Shown here piece by piece: positions 38,414 through 45,305 of a stretch of DNA of 64,000 bases; positions within the stretch are counted from its first letter, which is position 1, and every line of letters starts with the position of its first letter. The notes under the pieces are model-generated. The model was not told the origin of the DNA, searched no databases, and saw nothing but the letters and a program-made list of their open reading frames with translations. Location of the stretch: contig NZ_SLXG01000002.1 of NCBI RefSeq assembly GCF_004345725.1, positions 124,001 through 188,000 on the forward strand, given 5' to 3'. The DNA comes from Crenobacter luteus (GTDB lineage: Bacteria > Pseudomonadota > Gammaproteobacteria > Burkholderiales > Chromobacteriaceae). A program made the translations under genes and the position numbers.

Positions 38414-39265
38414 TCAGGCCGCGCCGGTGGCGACCGGGCGCGCCGGGTCGGCGCACCATTCGCTCCACGAGCCCGGGTAGAGGCGGCTGCCGGCGAGGCC
38501 GGCGTGCTCCATCGCCAACAGGTTGTGGCAGGCGGTCACGCCCGAGCCGCACTGGTGGACGACGTCGCCCGGCGCGCGTTGGCCGAGCAGCGCGCGCCAG
38601 TCGGCGGCGAGCCGGTCGGGGGTCTTGAAGCGGCCGTCGGCGGCGAGGTTGTCGGCGAACGGGCGGTTGAGCGCGCCGGGGATGTGGCCGCCGACCGGGT
38701 CCATCGTCTCGTTCTCGCCGCGGAAGCGGTCGGGCGCGCGCGCGTCGACCACCACGAAGCGCGGCGACGCGAGATTGGCGAGCACCGCGTCGGCGTCGAG
38801 CGTCGGCGCGAGGCTGGCACGGATCGCGAAGCGCGCCGGCAGGCGCGGCGGCTGCGGCGCCTCGTTCGACAGTTCACCGCCGGCGGCCAGCCACGCCGGC
38901 AGGCCGCCGTCGAGCACCGCGACCGCCTCGTGGCCGAGCCAGCGCGCCAGCCACCACAGTCGCGCGGCGAACATGCCGCCGGCGTCGTCGTAGGCGACGA
39001 TCTGCGTGTCCGGCCCGGCGCCGAGCGCGCCGAGCACGACGGCGAGTCGCTCGGCGTCCGGCAGCGGGTGGCGGCCGTTGCGACCGCTCTTGACGCCCGA
39101 CAGGTGGTAGTCGAGGTGCAGGTAGTGCGCGCCGGGCAGGTGGCCGTCGGCGTAGGCGGCGTGACCCCAGTCGGGGTCGGCGAGCCTGAAGCGGCAGTCG
39201 ACGATCACGACGTCGCCGGCCGGCAGCGCCATCAGTTCGTCGGCGGAAATCAGGGTGCGGTACAT
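38414..39265 (-). CDS. sseA: SseA-like 3-mercaptopyruvate sulfurtransferase
   Basis: A 283-residue tandem-rhodanese protein. The inactive N-terminal rhodanese domain covers about 1-135 (VVIVDCRFRLADPDWG, GHLPGAHYLHLD). The active C-terminal domain covers about 160-283 with the catalytic loop QCGSGVTACHN near residue 240. The CGSGVTA loop is typical of 3-mercaptopyruvate sulfurtransferases, whereas thiosulfate rhodaneses usually have CRKGVTA. The enzyme moves sulfur from mercaptopyruvate to cyanide or thiols. AAGGAGAG lies just before the ATG. Confidence 0.9.
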   Translation of the reverse strand: MYRTLISADELMALPAGDVVIVDCRFRLADPDWGHAAYADGHLPGAHYLHLDYHLSGVKSGRNGRHPLPDAERLAVVLGALGAGPDTQIVAYDDAGGMFAARLWWLARWLGHEAVAVLDGGLPAWLAAGGELSNEAPQPPRLPARFAIRASLAPTLDADAVLANLASPRFVVVDARAPDRFRGENETMDPVGGHIPGALNRPFADNLAADGRFKTPDRLAADWRALLGQRAPGDVVHQCGSGVTACHNLLAMEHAGLAGSRLYPGSWSEWCADPARPVATGAA

Positions 39266-39291
39266 GGCTCTCTCCTTCGTGTCGGGAGGAG

Positions 39292-39330
39292 CCGCTTGCC
39301 AGCCGTCTGCCTCGGGCGGCTGGCAAGCGG
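39292..39330. repeat. Perfect 14-bp inverted repeat between the HIT gene and sseA
   Basis: CCGCTTGCCAGCCG (39292-39305) and CGGCTGGCAAGCGG (39317-39330) are exact complements with an 11-base loop. No T-run follows on either strand. It sits 27 bases upstream of the sseA start, so it may be a leader structure or an operator rather than a terminator. Confidence 0.7.
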
Positions 39331-39495
39331 TTCCCGGTGGAACGGCGCCGGGCGGCGCGCTTATGCGGACAGACTAGCGGGGAAGCGGACCGGCCGGCAA
39401 GCCTGGCCGGGCCCGGCGACGCCGGCTGGCCCGGGCTGGCGGGTGTCGCCGCGCGGCACGAATCGCGCGCGGTGGAGCGGTTTGCCGGCGCGCGC

Positions 39496-39912
39496 TTACG
39501 GCCGGGCCGCGAGCGCCGCGCGCAGCCGCCCGGCCAGATCCGGCGCGCCGTGCGCGACGCCGCCGGCGGGCTTCTTGGCCGCCCACACCGGCGCCGGGAA
39601 GTGCGCGTCGTCGGCGAAGCGCGGGATCACGTGCCAGTGCAGGTGCGGCACGACGTTGCCGAGGCTGGCGAGGTTGATCTTGTCCGGGTTGAGCGTCGCG
39701 CGCAGCGCGGCCTCGACGCGCCAGACCCAGTCCATCAGGTAGGCGCGGTCGGCCGGCGCGAGGTCGGTCATCTCGCGCGCGTGCTCGCGCCAGATCACGC
39801 GGCAAAAGCCCGGGTAGTCCGGCTCGTTGTCGACCAGGATCACGCGCAGCCGCTCGTCGGCGTACAGCTCGACGCCGGGGAGGGTGGTGCAGAGTTCGCA
39901 GTTCATCTTCAT
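39496..39912 (-). CDS. HIT-family nucleotide hydrolase or transferase
   Basis: A 138-residue histidine-triad protein. NCELC at residues 3-7 resembles the zinc-binding start seen in some HIT proteins. LVDNEPDYPGFCRVIWREH and VPHLHWHVIPRF near residue 85 contain the HxHxHxx catalytic triad. Such proteins hydrolyse AMP-lysine or dinucleoside polyphosphates; the substrate here is unknown. The start at 39912 has AAGGA just upstream; a longer frame would begin inside the MITE, whose edge is 7 bases upstream of this ATG. Confidence 0.87.
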   Translation of the reverse strand: MKMNCELCTTLPGVELYADERLRVILVDNEPDYPGFCRVIWREHAREMTDLAPADRAYLMDWVWRVEAALRATLNPDKINLASLGNVVPHLHWHVIPRFADDAHFPAPVWAAKKPAGGVAHGAPDLAGRLRAALAARP

Positions 39913-39918
39913 GTCCTT

Positions 39919-40032
39919 GGCGCCACCAACAAAACCCTCCCGGCGTTGTTGCACCGCCTTGCCGTACTTCTTGTACTGTCTGCGGCGATGCGCCTAGCCG
40001 GGACCGCTGCGCTGGGTTTTGTTGGTGGCGCC
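39919..40032. mobile_element. 114-bp MITE resembling a Neisseria Correia element
   Basis: The element is bounded by perfect 19-bp terminal inverted repeats, GGCGCCACCAACAAAACCC (39919-39937) and its complement (40014-40032). The interior has no gene. It contains GCCTTGCCGTACTTCTTGTA (39956-39975) and continues with CTGTCTGCGGC (39976-39986). This closely matches my memory of the core of the Correia repeat enclosed element of Neisseria, although the terminal repeats differ. TT flanks both ends, a possible 2-bp target duplication. It lies between the HIT gene and the serine hydrolase gene. Confidence 0.8.
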
Positions 40033-40058
40033 TTTAATAAATATAAGCTTGGCCGAGC

Positions 40059-40619
40059 TCAGGCGAGCATCAGCGTCTGCAAGAGCCGCTGGCCGGCCTG
40101 CCACGGGCCGTGGCCCGAGGCGGGGTTGATGTGGCCGGCGTCGCCGGCGTCGACGAGCTTCGCGCCCCAGCCGGCGGCGAAGTCACCGGCGCGCGCGAAG
40201 TCGCAGAACGGGTCGCTGCGGCTGGCGACCAGGATGGCCGGGAAGGGCAGGCGCAGGAGCGGCAGCGGCGAAAAGCCGCTCGCCGGCACGGCGGCGACGA
40301 CGTCGGCGCGCTCGACGTCGGGCGGCGCGACCAGCAAGGCGCCCTTGACGCGGCGGAAGGCCGCGTAGTCGGCGCCGGCTGCCCAGTGCGCGACGGTGAC
40401 GGCGCCGAGGCTGTGCGCGGCGATCACCACCGTGCCGTCGATGTCGGCGACGGTCGCCGCGAGCGCGGCGACCCAGGCGTCCTTGTCCGGGCGCTGCCAG
40501 TCGGCCTGCTCGACGCGGCGCGAGAACGGGTAGCCGCGCTCCCACAGCGTCTGCCAGTGGTTCGGGCCGGAATCCTGCCAGCCGGGCACGACGAGCAGCG
40601 TGACGTCGTCGTCAAGCAT
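40059..40619 (-). CDS. RBBP9/YdeN-family serine hydrolase
   Basis: A 186-residue small alpha/beta hydrolase. LLVVPGWQDSGPNHWQTLWE is the N-terminal signature. The nucleophile elbow is AAHSLGAVTVAHW near residue 70. The acid is in VASRSDPFCDF near 134, and the catalytic His is in GHINPASGHGPW near 162. The family hydrolyses small esters or peptides; the natural substrate is unknown. It overlaps xth by 8 bases and is probably co-transcribed with it. A single TTGGCCGAG copy follows its stop codon. Confidence 0.87.
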   Translation of the reverse strand: MLDDDVTLLVVPGWQDSGPNHWQTLWERGYPFSRRVEQADWQRPDKDAWVAALAATVADIDGTVVIAAHSLGAVTVAHWAAGADYAAFRRVKGALLVAPPDVERADVVAAVPASGFSPLPLLRLPFPAILVASRSDPFCDFARAGDFAAGWGAKLVDAGDAGHINPASGHGPWQAGQRLLQTLMLA

Positions 40620-41394
40620 GGTCGGCGTCCCGGTAGTCGACCGTCAGCGGCGCGTGGTCGGAGAACTTCTCGTCCTTGTAGACCTTGGCCGAGACCGCGC
40701 GCGCGGCAAGTTGCGGCGTGGCGATCTGGTAGTCGATGCGCCAGCCGACATCCTTGGCATAGGCCTGGCCGCGGTTGCTCCACCAGGTGTAGCCGGGCAC
40801 GTCCGGGTAGAGCTTGCGCCACACGTCGACCCAGCCGACGCGGTGGAACAGGTCGCTCAGCCACGCGCGCTCCTCGGGCAGGAAGCCGGAATTCTTCAGG
40901 TTGCCCTTCCAGTTCTTCAGGTCGATTTCCTGGTGCGCGATGTTCCAGTCGCCGCAGATCACGATGTCGCGGCCTTCCTCGTACAGCGACTCCAGAAGCG
41001 GCAGGAAGGCGCGCATGAAGGCGAACTTGACCTCCTGGCGCTCGGGCGAGCTGGAGCCGGACGGCAGGTAGAGCGAGATCACCGTCAGCTTGCCGAAGTC
41101 GGCGCGCAGGTAACGCCCTTCGGCGTCGAATTCGGGCACGCCGAGGCCCTCCTCGACGCGGTCGGGCGCCTGACGGCTGTAGAGGCCGACGCCGCTGTAG
41201 CCCTTCTTTTCGGCGTAGTGGAAGAAACCGTGGTAGCCGTCGGGCGCGCGCTGGTGGGGGGCGAGGTCGGCCGCCTGCGCCTTCAGTTCCTGCACGCAGA
41301 CGACGTCGGCGCCACAGGCGGCCAGCCAGGCGAAAAAGCCCTTTTTGTCGGCCGAACGGATGCCGTTCAGGTTGGCCGAGACGATTCGAAGCAA
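40612..41394 (-). CDS. xth: Exodeoxyribonuclease III (Xth/ExoA), TTG start
   Basis: A 260-residue AP endonuclease and 3' exonuclease of base-excision repair. The active site is complete: Asn in SANLNGIRSA, Glu in VCVQELKAQ, VICGDWNIAHQEIDLKN, and the terminal FSDHAPLTVDY. The conserved N-terminus LRIVSANLNG begins right after a TTG codon with GGGAG upstream, and no ATG or GTG is nearby, so TTG is taken as the start. A TTGGCCGAG copy lies over the Ser-Ala-Asn-Leu of the active-site strand. Confidence 0.93.
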   Translation of the reverse strand: MLRIVSANLNGIRSADKKGFFAWLAACGADVVCVQELKAQAADLAPHQRAPDGYHGFFHYAEKKGYSGVGLYSRQAPDRVEEGLGVPEFDAEGRYLRADFGKLTVISLYLPSGSSSPERQEVKFAFMRAFLPLLESLYEEGRDIVICGDWNIAHQEIDLKNWKGNLKNSGFLPEERAWLSDLFHRVGWVDVWRKLYPDVPGYTWWSNRGQAYAKDVGWRIDYQIATPQLAARAVSAKVYKDEKFSDHAPLTVDYRDADHA

Positions 41395-41456
41395 GAGGGG
41401 TCTCCCGTGATATGCTTGCCGCCAGGATTGGTAATCAACAAGCAGTGAGGTAGGTA

Positions 41457-42101
41457 ATGAGCGATTTTCGTCAGGATTTTATTCGTTTTGCCCTGGATAA
41501 GCAGGTGCTGAAATTCGGTGAGTTCATCACCAAGTCCGGCCGGAAGTCGCCGTATTTCTTCAACGCCGGCCTGTTCAACGACGGCGACAGCGTGCTCAAG
41601 CTGTCGCGCTTCTACGCGCAGGCGATCGACGCCAGCGGTCTTCAATTCGACATGCTGTTCGGCCCGGCCTACAAGGGCATCATCCTGGCGGCCGCCGCCG
41701 GCATGGCGCTGGCCGAGGGCGGCCGCAACCTGCCGTTCGCGTACAACCGCAAGGAAGCCAAGGACCACGGCGAGGGCGGCACGCTGGTCGGCGCGCCGCT
41801 CAAGGGCCGCGTGCTGATCGTCGACGACGTGATGACCGCCGGTACCGCGGTGCGCGAGTCGATCAAGCTGATCCGCGACGCGGGCGCCGAGCCGGCTGGC
41901 GTGGCGGTCGCGCTCGACCGCATGGAGCGCGGCACCGGCGCGCTGTCGGCGGTGCAGGAGGTCGAGCAGCAGTACGGCCTGCCGGTGATCACCATCGCGA
42001 CGCTGGACGACATCCTCGCCTTCCTGTCCGGCAGCCCGGAGCTGTCGGCCAATCTCGCGGCGGTCGAAGCCTACCGCGCCGAGTACGGGGTCAAAGCCTG
42101 A
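41457..42101 (+). CDS. pyrE: PyrE, orotate phosphoribosyltransferase
   Basis: A 214-residue enzyme that joins orotate to PRPP, giving OMP in pyrimidine synthesis. The family start [43 protein letters not shown] and the PRPP loop [17 protein letters not shown] are all intact. GTGAGGTAGGTA precedes the ATG. It is divergent from xth, as pyrE often is near repair genes, and its stop shares one base with the next start. Confidence 0.97.
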   Translation: MSDFRQDFIRFALDKQVLKFGEFITKSGRKSPYFFNAGLFNDGDSVLKLSRFYAQAIDASGLQFDMLFGPAYKGIILAAAAGMALAEGGRNLPFAYNRKEAKDHGEGGTLVGAPLKGRVLIVDDVMTAGTAVRESIKLIRDAGAEPAGVAVALDRMERGTGALSAVQEVEQQYGLPVITIATLDDILAFLSGSPELSANLAAVEAYRAEYGVKA

Positions 42102-42622
42102 TGCGGCCAAGCCTGCTCGCGGTGCTCCTGGCGTGCGCGCCCGCCCTCGCGTCGGCGACGCTGTTCAAGTGGGTCGACGAGCAGGGGCGGGTCCATTACA
42201 GCGACAGGCCGCCGTTGCAGGCGCCGCAGCAGGGCGTGTCCGAGCTGGACCGGCAGGGCAGGGTGAAGCGCGAGGCCGAGAGCGCCGCGCAGCAACGTGC
42301 GCGCGAGGCCGACGAGGCCGCGCGGCGGGCGGCCGAGGCGCAGGTGCGCGAGGCGGCCCGCCGCGACCGCGCGCTGCTGGAAAGTTACCGCGGCCCGGCC
42401 GACGTCGAGCGCGAACGCGACCGGCGTCTGGCCGAGAACCGCGTCGCCTTGCAGGGGCTGTTGGCCGAGCGCGAGGCGCTGGCGGCGAAGTCCGCCGGCG
42501 ACGCGGCGCTGGCGGCGATCGACGCCCGCATCGCGCGGCAGCGCGCCGAGGCGGCGCGGATCCGCGCGCGCGCCGACGCCGATATCCAGCGCCTGCGCCT
42601 CCTGCACGGCGAGGCGCCCTGA
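42101..42622 (+). CDS. DUF4124 secreted coiled-coil protein
   Basis: A 173-residue protein with a signal peptide ending near ALASA. A DUF4124 head follows (ATLFKWVDEQGRVHYSDRPP), then a long Ala/Arg/Glu-rich helical region (about 55-170) likely to form a coiled coil. DUF4124 proteins are common periplasmic proteins of proteobacteria with no assigned activity. It overlaps pyrE by one base and is followed by a terminator. TTGGCCGAG at 42461-42469 is read as Leu-Ala-Glu. Confidence 0.8.
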   Translation: MRPSLLAVLLACAPALASATLFKWVDEQGRVHYSDRPPLQAPQQGVSELDRQGRVKREAESAAQQRAREADEAARRAAEAQVREAARRDRALLESYRGPADVERERDRRLAENRVALQGLLAEREALAAKSAGDAALAAIDARIARQRAEAARIRARADADIQRLRLLHGEAP

Positions 42623-42646
42623 GCGACCCGCCGCAGGCGCTACCCG

Positions 42647-42674
42647 GCCCGCCGTTCGGCGGGCTTCGTTTTTT
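42647..42674 (+). terminator. Intrinsic terminator after the DUF4124 gene
   Basis: Stem GCCCGCCG-TT-CGGCGGGC followed by TTCGTTTTTT. Confidence 0.85.
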
Positions 42675-42680
42675 CGGCGC

Positions 42681-43010
42681 CTAGCGTTCGCCGGCCTTGC
42701 GCGTCCAGGCGGCGTCGAGCGCCGAGCGGGCGTCCGACAGTCGCCGCTGCGCGGCGGCGTCGGCGGCGCGCGCGTCGGCCAGCGCCGCCTCGGCGCGGGC
42801 GACGGCGTTCTGCGCATCGACCAGCCGCTGGCGCGCGGCCGCCAGCGCAGTCTCGCTCGCGCTGAGCGCGCCGGCGGCGCGTTCGGCCTGGCCGTCGGCG
42901 GCCTGGTAGGCCATCTGCGCGGCGAGCAGCGCTTCGTCGACGGTCTGCGCGGCCGACAGCGTCGGCAGGGCGGCCAGCAGCGCGGCCGGCAGCAAGGAGC
43001 GGATTCGCAT
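42681..43010 (-). CDS. Small secreted coiled-coil protein of unknown function
   Basis: A 109-residue protein. The signal peptide MRIRSLLPAALLAALPTLSAA is followed by an Ala-rich helical domain with heptad-like spacing (AARQRLVDAQNAVARAEAALADAR). No cysteines occur in the mature part. It resembles the small helical periplasmic proteins common in this group, but I recognise no family. It stands alone between a convergent terminator and the racemase terminator. Confidence 0.6.
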   Translation of the reverse strand: MRIRSLLPAALLAALPTLSAAQTVDEALLAAQMAYQAADGQAERAAGALSASETALAAARQRLVDAQNAVARAEAALADARAADAAAQRRLSDARSALDAAWTRKAGER

Positions 43011-43067
43011 GACGTATTCCCGATATTGCGACGAAGGCGAATTATCACGTCATTTCCGGCCGACGAC

Positions 43068-43096
43068 AAAAAAACGCCCCGGCGTGGGCCGGGGCG
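43068..43096 (-). terminator. Intrinsic terminator of the racemase gene
   Basis: On the minus strand the stem CGCCCCGGC / GCCGGGGCG is followed by a run of seven T. Confidence 0.85.
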
Positions 43097-43113
43097 GGTT
43101 CGCGTCGGGGCGG

Positions 43114-44349
43114 TCAGCGTGCCTTCGGCACCTTGGGGTTGGAGTTGCCCCACACGGTGTAGAGGTCGGCCAGGAGCGCGCCGTTGAAGTCCTCGAGCTC
43201 GGACTGGCTGATCTCGGCCTTGCCCTGCTTGCCGAACAGCACGACCTCGTCGCCGCCCTTGACGCCGGGGATGTCGGTCACGTCGACCATCAGCGTGTTC
43301 ATCGACACCTTGCCGACCACCGGCGCGCGCTGGCCGCCGATCAGCACGCTCGCCTTGTTGGTGAACACGCGGCGGTAGCCGTCCGAGTAGCCGACCGGGA
43401 TGTTGGCCAAGAGCGAATCGCGCTTGAGCGTGAAGGTGCGGTCGTAGCCGACGGTGTTGCCGGCCGGGTAGCGGTTGACCGACGCGACGCGCGACTTGAA
43501 CTGCATCACGCGCTGGTATTCGGTGTGCGACGGCACGGTGTCGCCGAACAGCGCGCCACCGGGGCGGACCATGTCGAGGCGTGCCTCGGGCACTTCGAGC
43601 GTCGCGAACGAGTTCGCGCAGTGCAGGATCAGCTTCTTGCGGTCGAGCCCGGCGCGCTGGATCACCCAGTCGGTCTCGTTCTTGAACGCGGCGAGGCCCT
43701 TGAGGACGTCGTCTTTTTCCTCGACCGGGAAGTGGGTCATGATGCCGACCACGCGCAGCGACGGTTGTCTGGCGATCGCCAGCGCGTCGGCCTTGCCGGC
43801 GTCGGTCGCCAGCTCGAGGCCGTTGCGGCTCATGCCGGCCGAGTTGAGGCCGAGGTGGATCTTCAGCGTGCGGCCGTGGCGGCGGGCGATCGCCGCGGCC
43901 TGGCGCGCGAAGTCGGCGTTGCCGACCAGCTCTTCCATGTCGTACTTCAGGCCGGCCTCGACTTCCTGCGGCGAGGCGGTGCGCACGCGCATCAGCCGGC
44001 CCTTGAAGCCGCTGTCGCGCACCACGCGCGCCTCCTCGTTGCTGGCGACGCCGACGCAGGGCACGCCCATCTTGATCACCGACGGCATCAAGAGGGCGAT
44101 GCCGTGGCCGTAGGCGTCGGCCTTCAGCACCGCGCAGATCTGCGACTTGCCGGCCAGTTCTTTTTGCAGCGTGCGGATATTGTGCTCGAACGCCGCGGTG
44201 TCGATCTCGACCCAGGCGTTGCTCGCCGGCGCCGACAGGCCGGTCTTTAGGTGGTGCTGGGCGGGGCCGAGCTCGGGGGCCGCATGGGCTGCGCCGTGGG
44301 CGAAGCATAGCGGAACGGCCAGCGCCAGGAGGGTACGGGCGAGCTTCAT
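43114..44349 (-). CDS. bsr: Periplasmic broad-specificity amino-acid racemase (Bsr/alanine racemase fold)
   Basis: A 411-residue PLP racemase with a signal peptide ending near HGAAHA. The PLP lysine is in CAVLKADAYGHG near residue 75, and the second catalytic base is the Tyr in TVGYDRTF near 300. Further family residues are in HLGLNSAGMSRNG, HCANSFATLEVPEARLDMVRPG and VGYSDGYRRV. Export to the periplasm and this set of motifs are typical of Bsr enzymes, which racemise Lys, Arg, Met and Ala and supply D-amino acids to peptidoglycan. Cytoplasmic alanine racemases lack the signal. AGGAGAACCCG precedes the ATG. Confidence 0.87.
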   Translation of the reverse strand: MKLARTLLALAVPLCFAHGAAHAAPELGPAQHHLKTGLSAPASNAWVEIDTAAFEHNIRTLQKELAGKSQICAVLKADAYGHGIALLMPSVIKMGVPCVGVASNEEARVVRDSGFKGRLMRVRTASPQEVEAGLKYDMEELVGNADFARQAAAIARRHGRTLKIHLGLNSAGMSRNGLELATDAGKADALAIARQPSLRVVGIMTHFPVEEKDDVLKGLAAFKNETDWVIQRAGLDRKKLILHCANSFATLEVPEARLDMVRPGGALFGDTVPSHTEYQRVMQFKSRVASVNRYPAGNTVGYDRTFTLKRDSLLANIPVGYSDGYRRVFTNKASVLIGGQRAPVVGKVSMNTLMVDVTDIPGVKGGDEVVLFGKQGKAEISQSELEDFNGALLADLYTVWGNSNPKVPKAR

Positions 44350-44555
44350 CGGGTTCTCCTTTGTGGGTCCGTGTCGGGGCGTGTCCCGCCCCTTGGTGTT
44401 GTCTGATGCGGTCGCGGAGGACGGCCCGCCCATGCTAAGCGCGGCGCTTCGCCGTTGTCGTTAGCGGGCGGCGACAGGAAATTGCGTAATTCCGACGTGC
44501 TGTTTTGGCCGTGCCGATCAGCTCGGAGTCATGGCGCGGCTGGGGCGGGGCGCAA

Positions 44556-44580
44556 GAAAAAAGCCTCCGCGGCGGGAGGC
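44556..44580 (-). terminator. Intrinsic terminator of the bacterioferritin gene
   Basis: On the minus strand GCCTCC / GGAGGC arms are followed by TTTTTTCTTG. Confidence 0.8.
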
Positions 44581-44600
44581 TCGTTTCGGAAGGGGGGAGC

Positions 44601-45065
44601 TCAGCTCTGCGACTGGATGTAGTTCTCCAGCCCCATCTGCTTGATCAGGCCGAGCTGCATTTCCAGCCAGTGCGTGTGGTCTTCCTCGGTGTCGTCGAGC
44701 ATGCCGCTCAGGAGCGCGCGGCTGACGTAGTCGCCCTCGCGCTCGCAGACCTCGATCGCCGCGCGCAGCATCGCGACCGTGTCGTACTCCTGGCGCAGGT
44801 CGTTGGCGAGCATCGATTCGACGTCCCGGCCGACGTTGAGCTTGCCGGGCGTCATCGCCGGCGTGCCCTCGAGAAAGAGGATGCGGCTGATCAGCCCGGC
44901 CGCGTGGCCGCTTTCTTCTTCCATTTCATGGTTGAGCCGTTCGAACAGCTTGTTCATGCCCCAGTCGTGGTACATCCGCGAGTGGATGAAATACTGGTCG
45001 CGCGAGGTCAGCTCGCCGGCGAGCTGCTTGTTGAGCGCCTCGAGCACTGCCTTGTTGCCTTTCAT
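44601..45065 (-). CDS. bfr: Bacterioferritin
   Basis: A 154-residue four-helix protein starting MKGNKAVLEALNKQLAGELTSRDQYF. Ferroxidase ligands are visible as the first-helix Glu, MEEESGHA near residue 50, the Glu of AIEVCEREGDY near 92 and DDTEEDHTHW near 126. The Met near residue 50 is placed to bind haem between subunits. It stores iron as a 24-mer. The start at 45065 matches the family; an upstream extension to 45131 is not conserved. No bacterioferritin-associated ferredoxin is next to it. Confidence 0.92.
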   Translation of the reverse strand: MKGNKAVLEALNKQLAGELTSRDQYFIHSRMYHDWGMNKLFERLNHEMEEESGHAAGLISRILFLEGTPAMTPGKLNVGRDVESMLANDLRQEYDTVAMLRAAIEVCEREGDYVSRALLSGMLDDTEEDHTHWLEMQLGLIKQMGLENYIQSQS

Positions 45066-45305
45066 GTCGAGCCTCGTCTGGCGGCCGGAGGCGCGCGGGG
45101 CGGGCTCCGGTCTGGGTGTCGGTCTACCCAATGTAGTCAGCCGCGGCGCGCCCCGCCAGCGGCCGGGCGGCGACGGCTATTGCGTTTCGCAATGGCCGCC
45201 CGGCTCTGGCGGTGATAGTAGGGCGCGGCGCGTCCCGCTAAGATGGCGGGATGCGATGCCGGCAGCATCCGGCACGCCTACCCGACCACGCTTCGGCCAA
45301 CCTCG

